A stretch of DNA of 64,000 nucleotides from Planctomycetaceae bacterium. Lineage in GTDB: Bacteria; Planctomycetota; Planctomycetia; Planctomycetales; Planctomycetaceae. The first letter of the stretch is position 1. Each line of letters starts with the position of its first letter. Under the pieces are notes generated by a model. That model did not search any database. It saw nothing but the letters and a program-made list of their open reading frames with translations, and was not told the DNA's origin. The stretch lies in NCBI GenBank assembly GCA_029243145.1, contig JAQWSQ010000065.1, positions 1 through 64,000 of the forward strand, in the 5' to 3' direction. A program made the translations under genes and the position numbers. Shown in pieces: positions 17,732 to 26,482 of the stretch.

Positions 17732-18821
17732 AATCGCCCTCCGCCAGTTTTTCGATGAGTTGGCGAATTGAGTTTTCATCGTCCTTACGGGCGACTAAGG
17801 TCGCATCCGGGGTATGCACGATGATCAAATCTTCGACTCCGATTGCGGCAATCAAATGATCGTCCTGTGAACTGATGATGCAACCGCTCGTATCAATCCC
17901 ACAGTATTCACCTTGTACCGTATTACCATTTTCAGCCGGCTCAAATCGCCTCGGTAAAGATTGCCAGGAGCCCAAATCATCCCAGTCAAAAGGCGCCTCG
18001 ATCACCGAAACATTCCGTCCGGCTTCTTGAGTGGCCGCACGTTCAAGGACTCCCACATCAATAGAGATCGAATGCATCAAAGGGAATTCGATCTGTAACT
18101 GATTATGCCATTGCGGAGTTCCAAACGCGGGTCGAATCTTCTGCAAACGGTCGTGCATTTCAGGTTCGAACTCTTTCAGCGCGGCGAGAATTCGATCTGC
18201 CCGCCAGACAAAAATGCCACAATTCCAGTAAAAAGAGCCCGTCGCGATATACTCTTCCGCAACCGCGTGGACCGGTTTCTCTCGAAACGATTCCACTCGA
18301 TAAACACCCTTGGGAGCATTTTCTAATGAATCTCCCCGCTCAATGTAACCGAAACCGGTCGACGGATATGTGGGAGGAACGCCGAACAAAACAAGCTGCT
18401 CGGGATTTTGCTCGATGGTGGCCAAGGCATCATTGACGGCTTGCTCGAACTTCTCCGCAGGTCCAATGACATGGTCGGCCGGCATCACGAGCATCACGGC
18501 ATCGGGATCTTTTTCCAAAAGTGCAACAGCCGCCAAGCCGATGCAAGGAGCCGTGTTTCGACCCTGAGGTTCAATCAGAAATTGACCATCTGGGACTTCC
18601 GGCAATTCTTCTGCCGTGGCGGCGGATTGTTTTTTGTTGGTCACCACCCATGTTTGTTCTTCGGCAATCCACGGTCGCACCCGATTCACCGTCTCGCGGA
18701 TCATACTATTTTTGCCCGCGAGCGGCAGCAGTTGTTTCGGTCGGGATTTACGGCTGCGGGGCCAAAAGCGGGTTCCCGATCCTCCTGACATCACTACGGC
18801 ATGTAACATCGGCTCGTTCAT
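17715..18821 (-). CDS. manC: Mannose-1-phosphate guanylyltransferase
   Basis: A 368-residue nucleotidyltransferase making GDP-mannose from mannose-1-phosphate and GTP. The nucleotide-binding motif GGSGTRFWPRSRKSRPKQLL is at the N-terminus, followed by VMPADHVIG, FREKPVHAVAEEY and FDWDDLGSW, all typical of the ManC/AlgA type. It lacks the cupin phosphomannose isomerase domain found in bifunctional versions, so it is the short, single-function form. GDP-mannose feeds exopolysaccharide, glycoprotein or glycolipid synthesis. The gene is followed directly, with overlap, by ruvX. Confidence 0.93.
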   Translation of the reverse strand: MNEPMLHAVVMSGGSGTRFWPRSRKSRPKQLLPLAGKNSMIRETVNRVRPWIAEEQTWVVTNKKQSAATAEELPEVPDGQFLIEPQGRNTAPCIGLAAVALLEKDPDAVMLVMPADHVIGPAEKFEQAVNDALATIEQNPEQLVLFGVPPTYPSTGFGYIERGDSLENAPKGVYRVESFREKPVHAVAEEYIATGSFYWNCGIFVWRADRILAALKEFEPEMHDRLQKIRPAFGTPQWHNQLQIEFPLMHSISIDVGVLERAATQEAGRNVSVIEAPFDWDDLGSWQSLPRRFEPAENGNTVQGEYCGIDTSGCIISSQDDHLIAAIGVEDLIIVHTPDATLVARKDDENSIRQLIEKLAEGDYGKYL

Positions 18822-18922
18822 CCTTGATTGCAGTCAACGGAAGGTCTGACTCACAGTATGTCGAGCCAACACCCTGTCGGCAACCGCGAGTTGCTCAGGA
18901 AGAGGTTGCCGATAGATCCGTT

Positions 18923-18958
18923 GTCGGGTTACGGCTCGCTTCGCTCGGCTAACCCGAC
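18923..18958. repeat. REP-like palindromic intergenic repeat (gtcgggttacggctcg type)
   Basis: gtcgggtta (18923-18931) pairs exactly with taacccgac (18950-18958), and the interior ggctcgcttcgctcgg is partly self-complementary. Very similar gtcgggtta...taacccgac palindromes are, from memory, scattered in many bacterial genomes as intergenic repeats. It lies in the 227-bp gap between the unknown 148-residue gene and manC. Overlapping short open frames here are a by-product of the palindrome. Confidence 0.65.
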
Positions 18959-19048
18959 CTACGCGCCTGTAGAGACAATTTGCCGGGTCTTCCGTTTCAC
19001 GGAGCGCCCGCCGCCACCCTTTCGCAAAGCCATATGAGTCCATCGTCT

Positions 19049-19495
19049 CTACACAGATTCATCCTGCCAGAGATTTTCTAACTCCGCGGTATGCACATTA
19101 ATGACTCGACCGTGGTCGTAGCGTTCGGGTGCCGAGGCAAGAATTCTCAACCAAAGAGGATTTCCTTGATAGAGCCCCTCTACCGCGACATGAGCACCCA
19201 GCTCATCTTCTGCGTTGACGGGAGAAGTCTGCCAACGAAAGTCGGTGACTTCTTCAAACAGATTGAACACGCCGTTCAAATCGAGGCAGAATTTGGAATC
19301 GTCTCGACGTCCGTCATCTGCACCGCCGACAATTTCTGTTTTGGAAACAAAGAGAGTCACCTCATGTTGGCCCGTCATCGGATCCTGAAAGTGATGACAA
19401 CCAATCGGAGCGAGAGGGTCAATGGGAAGGATCTCATCGAGAATGCGCTTGGTGAGATCGGTAATCCAACCAAGTGAAGAGAGTTGTTGTTTCAC
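19049..19495 (-). CDS. Conserved hypothetical protein
   Basis: A 148-residue acidic soluble protein. It starts with GTG. Strands such as HEVTLFVSKTEIVGG and VFNLFEEVTDFRWQTSPV suggest an alpha/beta fold; GCHHFQDPMTGQHEV may be a loop with metal-binding His residues, but this is only appearance. No signal peptide or membrane segment. I do not recognise the family. It is transcribed toward a palindrome-bearing gap in front of manC, and no operon partner is evident. Confidence 0.6.
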   Translation of the reverse strand: MKQQLSSLGWITDLTKRILDEILPIDPLAPIGCHHFQDPMTGQHEVTLFVSKTEIVGGADDGRRDDSKFCLDLNGVFNLFEEVTDFRWQTSPVNAEDELGAHVAVEGLYQGNPLWLRILASAPERYDHGRVINVHTAELENLWQDESV

Positions 19496-19876
19496 GGGAT
19501 GACCTTATAGACAGTTGTCAAAAGATGTCGTTCAAGTTGATCAGACTATTTTGCGTTGCGCGCTGAGGAACAGGGAGGGTAAACTGTCAGGAAAATCCCA
19601 ATCGGGCAGAAGTTCTTGAAGAGTAACGGTTATACAGATTGTGAGCAGATGTCGTTATCCGGCCTGATTGTCACTTTCGACAACACCTGTGATTTCCGTC
19701 ACAATCGTTACCCGGTCGATCCCCGAAATCCGTTGTTCAAGACAAAATCGAGTCGAAATTCTGGTCCTCAGACGACAGGAAATCACTGTTTTCTGCAAGG
19801 CCAACGGTTAGAATAAGCCATTCACACCGTCTTCTCTCAAACGCGACCACTCCAAATTTTCTGAAGAGCAACCATC
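19496..19876. other. Divergent intergenic region
   Basis: This 381-bp stretch separates two divergently transcribed genes and should hold the promoters of both. A 66-codon open frame inside has no protein-like features. I could not identify a confident promoter, operator or RNA element. Confidence 0.4.
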
Positions 19877-20983
19877 ATGCACCCGTACCATAAAATGCTT
19901 GTAGCAACATTACTTACGCTCGCCAGCACGTTTGCGCAGAACTCATCGGACGCTGCGGAACCGCAACAGGAATTACTGAAAGAGACCATTTCGCACGGCA
20001 TCTCGTTCCTGAAAACGTCTCAGGCAGACGATGGAAGTTGGACATCACCGGCGGCTCCTGGAGTGAGTGGTTTGGCTTTGAATGCCTTGCTCGATGCCGG
20101 ACTGACGGTCGATGATCCCACGGTCAAGAAGGCTCTTGAGCATCTGGAGTCTTTCGTCCAAAAAGACGGGGGAATTTACTTCAAGGATTCCATGCACAGA
20201 AATTACGAAACCTGTATTTCGATGATGGTGTTCACGAAAGTCAACAAACAGGGCAGGTTTCAGACAATTATCAACAACGCTGAAAAATTTCTGCGTGGTC
20301 TGCAATGGGATGAAGGAGAAGGATTGGAATCGAGCGACATCGCGTTCGGCGGTGCCGGATATGGAAGTCATAAACGGCCCGACCTCTCGAACACACAGTT
20401 TTTGATCGAAGCTCTCAAAGCCGCCGGCGCGACCGACGACGATCCGGCCATTCAAAAAGCCCTCAAATTTGTCTCTCGCACACAAAATCTCGAAACCGAA
20501 AACAATACCACTCCGTTTGCCTCGAAGATCAATGATGGCGGGTTCTATTACACGCCCGCAGCGGGAGGAGAATCAAAAGCCGGCCTCACCGATAACGGCG
20601 GGCTTCGCTCATACGCTAGCATGACCTACGCAGGACTCAAAAGTATGGTTTATGCGGGCTTGGATAAAGACGACCCGCGCGTGAAGGCGGCTTGGGAATG
20701 GATCACCAAATATTACAATCTCGACGACAATCCCGGCATGGGGCAACAAGGTCTCTTCTACTACTACCAGACATTTGCCAAAACTCTGGAAGCGATGGAC
20801 GTAGAAATCATCGAAGACACACTTGGTCGCAAGCATGATTGGAAAGTGGAACTGACCACCAAGCTGGCTGAGTCTCAGAAATCGAACGGTAGTTGGATTA
20901 ACAATGCCGACCGTTGGTACGAAGGCGATCCCAATCTCGTCACTGCCTATGCTTTGATGGCACTCGCCCGTTGCGAAAAGTAG
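19877..20983 (+). CDS. Exported prenyltransferase/squalene-cyclase-like repeat protein
   Basis: A 368-residue protein with a signal peptide (KMLVATLLTLASTFAQNSSDA). The mature protein consists of alpha/alpha-barrel repeats of the terpene-cyclase/prenyltransferase type, shown by QADDGSWTSPAAPGVSGLAL, KDGGIYFKDSMHRNYETC and KSNGSWINNADRWYEGDPN. It lacks the DxDD motif of squalene-hopene cyclases, so it is more likely a binding or scaffold protein than a cyclase. Exported proteins of this fold are frequent in planctomycetes, with no known role. No operon partner; the next gene follows after 105 bp. Confidence 0.8.
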   Translation: MHPYHKMLVATLLTLASTFAQNSSDAAEPQQELLKETISHGISFLKTSQADDGSWTSPAAPGVSGLALNALLDAGLTVDDPTVKKALEHLESFVQKDGGIYFKDSMHRNYETCISMMVFTKVNKQGRFQTIINNAEKFLRGLQWDEGEGLESSDIAFGGAGYGSHKRPDLSNTQFLIEALKAAGATDDDPAIQKALKFVSRTQNLETENNTTPFASKINDGGFYYTPAAGGESKAGLTDNGGLRSYASMTYAGLKSMVYAGLDKDDPRVKAAWEWITKYYNLDDNPGMGQQGLFYYYQTFAKTLEAMDVEIIEDTLGRKHDWKVELTTKLAESQKSNGSWINNADRWYEGDPNLVTAYALMALARCEK

Positions 20984-21088
20984 TCTCGATTCCTTTTCAA
21001 ACCATCAAGAAAACACGATTGATTCCTGTTATCATGTCGGCCTGATCGCGGTTGCCTTGAGGTGCTCTATCAACACGGGAGTCGTTAT

Positions 21089-22993
21089 ATGCCAGACTGG
21101 TCGTACCGGACCCTGTTTCGGCCTGCGCTGTTTCAACTCTCTCCTGAAACAGCCAGATCGATGGCCTTTGGTGTCATGGGACACTTGGGAAGATCGTGGT
21201 GGGGTCGGCATGTCATCGAATTCATGGGGCATTTTAAGCTCGAACCTCAGCTTGAGAGTCAACATTCCGGTTTGACGTTTGTTTCACCGGTCGGCTTAGG
21301 GTGTCGTCTCGATCCGCAATTGTCGGCTCATGAAGCTCTCGCCAAATTCGGAATTGGTTTCATCGAACTCGGCCCAGTAACCGCAGATCCCGTTCAGCCG
21401 ACCAAAATCGTCTTACATCGTGCCGATGAAGAGGTTGAATTCTCGCCGTGCATGGAACTGGTTTGCTTGGACTCAGCGCACAATTTATTGAAACGCCCAT
21501 TCGATGTTCCCGTGTTTGTACGAATCAGGGCCGATGATCCGACTGCTGACAAAGTGATCCATGAGCTTGCCGGGCAAGTCGAGGGATTCATTCTTGTGGG
21601 AGGGACCAATCAAGACTTGATCGACCTCGTCCAGCAACACAATCGCCAAGTCTTCTTACATCTCACACCAGAGACTTTCGAGTCATTCGTGGCATTGAAT
21701 GACACGAGTTCCATTGCTGGCTATGTTGTCGAGGGGGTTTGCGAATCAAACTGTGAATCACGACGCCTTGGCAAAAGCTCTTATCCTCAAACGCTCTCTC
21801 TGGTTGAAACAGTACGAAAAAAAGTTGGTGAAACGCCCACGATCATCGCGACGGGAGGCATCCACGAACCAGGTGATGGCTGGCAATTATTGCAATCGGG
21901 GGCCGATCTTGTTCTCGTCGATTCAGGGATGGTTTTTTCCGGTCCCGGCTTGCCGAAACGAATCAACGAAGCGGTTCTGTCTTATCGGGTCACGCCTGAG
22001 AAATGTTCTCGGACCGCTCGTGTTCGGCCCGCACAGATGTCCTGGTTCTGGACTCTGCTACTCGGCATCGGACTGTTCTGCGGAGGTGTCCTGGCCTTTT
22101 TGATTGCAATCACACGGGTTGTCCTGCCGTACGATGAGGCTCATAGCGGACTCACGAGAACCGATTTATTGGCCATCAACGACAAGCTTCTCGACTTCAT
22201 GCAGCACGATCGAGTCACTTTGGCGGCAACAATGCTGGGGCTGGGAGTCATCTATCTGACATTATCGTGGCAGGGAAGTCGAGGCGGTCACCACTGGGCT
22301 TATAAGGCCATTATTTCATCTGCTTTTGTCGGTTTTTTCTCTTTCTTTCTGTTTCTCGGGTTCGGCTATTTTGATCCGTTTCACGCTTTCGTCACGGCCA
22401 TCATGTTTCAGTTCCTCGCATTGGCCATGCACAGCGATTTGCCGACAATCAAACACCGACCGTTGCCCGAGTTGACCAACGATGCCGATTGGCAGCGTTC
22501 ACAGTGGGGACAACTTTTGATGGTTGTTCACGGTGCAACGCTGATTGTGGCAGGCTGCGTGATTTGTGGTTTCGGAGTGACGACCGTCTTTATCGAAGAC
22601 GATCTAAACTTCATGGAAACCAGCTACGACGAAATTTGCGTCGCCAATCCGATGTTATTGCCCTTGGTGGCACATGATCGCGCCACCTTCGGCGGGATGA
22701 CATTGTCGACCGGGCTCGCCGTATTGATGTCGGCATTGTGGGGATTCCGACGAGGACACCGCTGGCTCTGGAAAGCGTTGATGACGGGCGGCACCATCTG
22801 CTACGTGATGACATTATGGATTCACTGGAAGGTTGGCTATGTCAGTCAGCGACACATGATTCCCGTCTACCTGGGAATCGCCATGCTCTGGACGAGCGGC
22901 TGCCTCTCTTACAAACACCTTTGCACCGTCAACTATAAATCAGAGGAACAATCCGATAACGGACTGGAGACAACCACTGCCGACCCGGTATGA
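21089..22993 (+). CDS. Dihydroorotate-dehydrogenase-like domain fused to a duplicated membrane domain
   Basis: A 634-residue fusion. Residues 1-315 resemble class 2 dihydroorotate dehydrogenase: an N-terminal YRTLFRPALFQLSPETARSM segment, then GLGCRLDPQLSAHEALAKFG, a FIELGPVT strand, and a C-terminal flavin-phosphate-like IIATGGIHEPGDGWQLLQSG. The NxSSPN stretch with the catalytic Ser, and the lysine after the VT strand, are not recognisable, so it may not be a working PyrD. Residues 317-605 hold about eight membrane spans forming two similar halves: HDRVTLAATMLGLG and HDRATFGGMTLSTG occur about 156 residues apart, each followed by a G-H-W-x-K-A-like element. GGGAG lies seven bases before the ATG; a GTG nine codons upstream is less supported. 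Confidence 0.78.
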   Translation: MPDWSYRTLFRPALFQLSPETARSMAFGVMGHLGRSWWGRHVIEFMGHFKLEPQLESQHSGLTFVSPVGLGCRLDPQLSAHEALAKFGIGFIELGPVTADPVQPTKIVLHRADEEVEFSPCMELVCLDSAHNLLKRPFDVPVFVRIRADDPTADKVIHELAGQVEGFILVGGTNQDLIDLVQQHNRQVFLHLTPETFESFVALNDTSSIAGYVVEGVCESNCESRRLGKSSYPQTLSLVETVRKKVGETPTIIATGGIHEPGDGWQLLQSGADLVLVDSGMVFSGPGLPKRINEAVLSYRVTPEKCSRTARVRPAQMSWFWTLLLGIGLFCGGVLAFLIAITRVVLPYDEAHSGLTRTDLLAINDKLLDFMQHDRVTLAATMLGLGVIYLTLSWQGSRGGHHWAYKAIISSAFVGFFSFFLFLGFGYFDPFHAFVTAIMFQFLALAMHSDLPTIKHRPLPELTNDADWQRSQWGQLLMVVHGATLIVAGCVICGFGVTTVFIEDDLNFMETSYDEICVANPMLLPLVAHDRATFGGMTLSTGLAVLMSALWGFRRGHRWLWKALMTGGTICYVMTLWIHWKVGYVSQRHMIPVYLGIAMLWTSGCLSYKHLCTVNYKSEEQSDNGLETTTADPV

Positions 22994-23034
22994 TCAGAAG
23001 TATTGATGGATGCTCTCACATATAAGGTTTCTTC

Positions 23035-24366
23035 ATGTCACAATTCACCCGCCGCCACTTCCTCGCGTCTTCAGCCGCGCTGACTGCACCTCTGCTCTTT
23101 CCGTCGGCTTCGCGCGCGGCGGCATTAGACCGATTGACGGTTGGTATCGTGGGAGCCGGTTCGCGAGCCTTCAATCTGATTGATGACTTTTTGAAAGAAA
23201 AAGACGCACAACTCGTCGCCGTCTGTGATGTCGACGAGTTCCATTATCGCGACCGTGAATGGGGGAAAGGCCCAGCCTACGGTCGCAAGCCGGCCAAAGA
23301 ACGGATCGAAAAAGCGTACGCTGCCCAGATAAAAGCGGGAACATTCAAAGGTGTGACTGTCACTGATGATTTTCGCGAGATCACTCAACGCGACGATATT
23401 GATATCGTCATCGTGGCGACTCCCGATCATTGGCATGCACTGTGTGCGTATGACGCACTCATTCACGGCAAAGATGTCTATTGTGAAAAACCGGTGACGC
23501 ATCTGTTTGCCGAGGGTCAGGCCATCTATCGAGAAGTTGCCAAACAGAAAGCCGTCTTTCAAACTGGCTCACAACAACGTTCCTACACCGATTTTCAACA
23601 TTGTGCTGATCTAATCCGCTCCGGCGTGCTCGGAAAACTCGAACGGATCGAAGTGGGTCTGCCTCCCAGTTACAACGAACCGCAAGGCGATGCGACCGTG
23701 CAGATGGCTCCCGAGCATCTCGATTACAACATGTGGTGTGGTCCGAGTGAGAAACTTCCCTATATGCGGGCCCGCCATCATCGCTGGTGGCGCGGACACA
23801 CCGCCTTCGGTGGCGGAGTGTTGATGGATTGGATCGGCCATCACAACGACATCGCCCACTGGTCGATGGACCTCGATCACTCCGGGCCAATCATGGTGGA
23901 AGCCGTCGATTGGGAGATGTCGGCAACACCCATCTACGACACACCGCACCAATACACGATTAAATGCGATTACGAAAATGGCGTGACCTCAACAATCTCA
24001 AGTCGAAATACTCAAGGAACAAAATGGATTGGGGAGAACGGCTGGCTCTATGTTCGTCGCGGAAAATTGGAAGCCTCAAACCCGGAATGGGCAGACTGGA
24101 AGTCGTCAGGACGGACTAAAAATGGTCGTTATCCAACTCACGCTCGAAATTTTCTCGACTGCGTGGCCAGCCGGAAAGAATGTATCGCTCCCGCAGAAGC
24201 CGCCCATCGCTCGATCACACCCGGACATCTCGGCTACGTTTCTCACGCCTTGGGTCGTCCATTAAATTGGAATGCCAAGAGCGAAACAGTCGTCGATGAT
24301 GGGGAAGCGAACAAGTTGCTCAACACGGTGAATTATCGTGAGCCGTGGAAAGAGATCCCGGCGTAA
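23035..24366 (+). CDS. Tat-exported Gfo/Idh/MocA family oxidoreductase
   Basis: A 443-residue NAD(P)-dependent oxidoreductase-like protein. A twin-arginine signal (TRRHFLASSAALTAPLL) directs export of the folded protein. The Rossmann nucleotide loop is GIVGAGSRA (about residues 38-46) and the catalytic EKP triad is in YCEKPVTH (near residue 149). HHRWWRGHTAFGGGVLMDW is typical of planctomycete members, with the GG..DW region shaping the substrate pocket. These enzymes act on sugars or glycosides in the periplasm, often with pre-bound cofactor. It is followed in the same direction by an aldo/keto reductase and a TauD-like dioxygenase, though the gaps allow separate promoters. Confidence 0.9.
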   Translation: MSQFTRRHFLASSAALTAPLLFPSASRAAALDRLTVGIVGAGSRAFNLIDDFLKEKDAQLVAVCDVDEFHYRDREWGKGPAYGRKPAKERIEKAYAAQIKAGTFKGVTVTDDFREITQRDDIDIVIVATPDHWHALCAYDALIHGKDVYCEKPVTHLFAEGQAIYREVAKQKAVFQTGSQQRSYTDFQHCADLIRSGVLGKLERIEVGLPPSYNEPQGDATVQMAPEHLDYNMWCGPSEKLPYMRARHHRWWRGHTAFGGGVLMDWIGHHNDIAHWSMDLDHSGPIMVEAVDWEMSATPIYDTPHQYTIKCDYENGVTSTISSRNTQGTKWIGENGWLYVRRGKLEASNPEWADWKSSGRTKNGRYPTHARNFLDCVASRKECIAPAEAAHRSITPGHLGYVSHALGRPLNWNAKSETVVDDGEANKLLNTVNYREPWKEIPA

Positions 24367-24387
24367 ATATTTGACGCGAAGTGAAAA

Positions 24388-24405
24388 GCTGGAACCAGTC
24401 CCAGC
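24388..24405. repeat. Short inverted repeat in intergenic space
   Basis: gctgg (24388-24392) and ccagc (24401-24405) form a short stem around an eight-base loop, in the 81-bp gap before the aldo/keto reductase gene. The surrounding text (gctggaaccagtcccagcctac) looks like a dispersed intergenic repeat of the kind seen in planctomycetes, but I see no other copy in this window. Confidence 0.3.
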
Positions 24406-24447
24406 CTACAAAACAAATTTCTAGTTTCTAATTGCTATGAACTCACT

Positions 24448-25425
24448 ATGACAACATTCAAACTCAACACCGGTGACGAACTTCCCTCAGTCGGGCTCGG
24501 CATGTGGAAAGTCGATCCCGACATCATCCCAAACCTAGTTCAGGAAGCCGTCAAAGCCGGCTATCGACATTTCGATAATGCCTGTGATTACGGCAACGAA
24601 CTCCAGGTCGGCGAAGGATTGCAGGCGGCTTACGATGCGGGATTGTGCCAGCGGGAAGACCTGTGGCTGACATCCAAATTGTGGAACACGTTTCATAAGC
24701 CGGAAGACGTTCGGGAGGGCTGCGTCAAATCACTGTTGGATTTGCAGACCGATTATCTCGATTTGTATCTGATTCATTTTCCCATCGCGCTCGAATATGT
24801 GCCGATTGAAACTCGCTATCCACCCGGTTGGTTCTTAGATCCCGATGCGACAGATCCGAAAATGCACCCGATCAATGTGCCGATCCGTGAAACATGGGAA
24901 GCAATGCAGGAACTGGTCAAAGATGGTCTCGTCAAAAATATCGGCGTCTGTAATTTCAATGTATCGCTCATTCGCGATTTGTTGTCCTATGCCGAGATCC
25001 CGCCAGCAGTATTGCAGGTCGAACTGCATCCACATTTAACGCAAGAAAAACTATTGCGATTCTGTCAGGAACAAGGCATTGCCGTCACCGGGTTCTCGCC
25101 GTTTGGTGCGAGTTCGTATGTTCCCATCGGCATGGCAACAGAGGCTGAATCGTTGCTCGGTGACGCGACAATTGCCGAGATTGCAAAGAATCACGACCGT
25201 TCGCCAGCACAAATTCTCTTGCGCTGGGGAATCCAACGCGGCACAGCCGTGATTCCGAAGACATCAAAAGTTGAGCGGTTGGCTGAAAACCTGAGTCTAT
25301 TCGACTTTGAGTTGTCGACTGATGACATGAATACGATCAACGACTTGAATCGCCATCGGCGGTACAATGATCCCGGCGACTTCTGCGAAGCCGCCTTCAA
25401 TACGTTTTTTCCAATTTACGAATAA
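24448..25425 (+). CDS. Aldo/keto reductase (xylose-reductase-like)
   Basis: A 325-residue cytoplasmic TIM-barrel reductase using NADPH or NADH. The catalytic tetrad is visible: Asp and Tyr in FDNACDYGNE, Lys in LTSKLW, and His in LYLIHFPI. The cofactor site IPKTSKVERLAENL is near the C-terminus, and the ending RYNDPGDFCEAAFNTFFPIYE-like tail resembles the D-xylose reductase (AKR2) branch rather than the shorter bacterial diketogulonate reductases. It probably reduces a sugar or small aldehyde; the exact substrate is unknown. Neighbours on the same strand are an exported sugar-type oxidoreductase and a dioxygenase. Confidence 0.92.
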   Translation: MTTFKLNTGDELPSVGLGMWKVDPDIIPNLVQEAVKAGYRHFDNACDYGNELQVGEGLQAAYDAGLCQREDLWLTSKLWNTFHKPEDVREGCVKSLLDLQTDYLDLYLIHFPIALEYVPIETRYPPGWFLDPDATDPKMHPINVPIRETWEAMQELVKDGLVKNIGVCNFNVSLIRDLLSYAEIPPAVLQVELHPHLTQEKLLRFCQEQGIAVTGFSPFGASSYVPIGMATEAESLLGDATIAEIAKNHDRSPAQILLRWGIQRGTAVIPKTSKVERLAENLSLFDFELSTDDMNTINDLNRHRRYNDPGDFCEAAFNTFFPIYE

Positions 25426-25466
25426 TCCAACCCCAATCTCCCACCTGTGACTTTAAGGACATACTC

Positions 25467-26450
25467 ATGTCGATGGACGTAAACATCATTTCTGTTCCCG
25501 GACAACAGCAATATAGCGATGGACCATTCCCCATTGTACTCGCCTGCCAAACGAGCGATGCGACACTCGAACAGGTCACCGCATGGGTACAGGAGAACCA
25601 AACCGAACTGGCACAGCAGCTCACACAAGCCGGCACGATACTATTCCGCGATTTCCCGTTAGACGTCGATCAGGATTTCGATGCGTTCATCAAAGCGTTT
25701 AATTTTGATAATTTCCGATATGAGGATTCCTTGTCCAATGCCGTCCGTGTGAATCGGACCGAACGTGTTTTCACGGCCAACGAAGCGCCGCCGGAAGTCA
25801 CCATCTATCTGCATCACGAGATGGCACAAACACCGATTTACCCGAGCAAATTGTTTTTTTTCTGTGAGCAAGCCGCCGAATCGGGTGGAGCGACGCCGTT
25901 GTGTCGATCCGATATTCTGTTCCAGAAGATGGAAGAAGAAATCCCCGAGTTCGCGACAGCGTGCGAAGAAAAAGGACTCCTCTACACCAACATCATGCCC
26001 GCCGAGAACGACCCGAATTCGGGCATGGGACGAAGTTGGCAAAGTACGTTTCGTGCGGAGACGAAAGAAGAGGCCGAGTCGCGGCTATTGGAACTCGGTT
26101 ACTCGTGGGAATGGTTGGACGATGGGTGCTTGAAAGCAACAACTCCCGTGTTGCCTGCCGTGCGTGTTCTGCCCGATGGCCGCAAGACATTTTACAATCA
26201 ATTGATTGCCGCCTTTAAGGGGTGGAAGGATAGTCGCAACGATCCGTCGAAAGCGATCACTCTCGGTGACGGCACTCCACTCGATAAAGCCGCCGTCCTG
26301 AAAGCCGCCGACTTGGCGGAAGAGATCACGTTCGATGTGCCGTGGCAATCGGGCGATGTCGCGCTTGTTGATAACTACCTGGTGATGCACGGTCGCCGCA
26401 CATTTTTGGGAACACGCAAAGTGTTGGCGTCACTCGTCGCGGCAGAGTGA
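25467..26450 (+). CDS. TauD/TfdA-family Fe(II)/2-oxoglutarate dioxygenase
   Basis: A 327-residue non-heme iron oxygenase. The facial triad is seen as HHEMAQT (His and Glu near residues 115-118; Glu in place of the more common Asp, as in SyrP-like members) and the distal His in LVMHGRRTF (near residue 308), which also carries the 2-oxoglutarate-binding Arg. The core segment LFFFCEQAAESGGATPL is characteristic of the clavaminate-synthase-like branch of the family. It probably hydroxylates an amino acid or similar small molecule. The gap to the aldo/keto reductase is only 41 bp, so cotranscription is likely. Confidence 0.9.
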   Translation: MSMDVNIISVPGQQQYSDGPFPIVLACQTSDATLEQVTAWVQENQTELAQQLTQAGTILFRDFPLDVDQDFDAFIKAFNFDNFRYEDSLSNAVRVNRTERVFTANEAPPEVTIYLHHEMAQTPIYPSKLFFFCEQAAESGGATPLCRSDILFQKMEEEIPEFATACEEKGLLYTNIMPAENDPNSGMGRSWQSTFRAETKEEAESRLLELGYSWEWLDDGCLKATTPVLPAVRVLPDGRKTFYNQLIAAFKGWKDSRNDPSKAITLGDGTPLDKAAVLKAADLAEEITFDVPWQSGDVALVDNYLVMHGRRTFLGTRKVLASLVAAE

Positions 26451-26482
26451 GGAAAGTAAATCAAACCTATGAGTCAAAATAG

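Noticed and set aside
18828-19043. Overlapping short open frames on both strands near the palindrome
   Set aside because: They are explained by the symmetric REP-like sequence; no signal, domain or ribosome-binding site.
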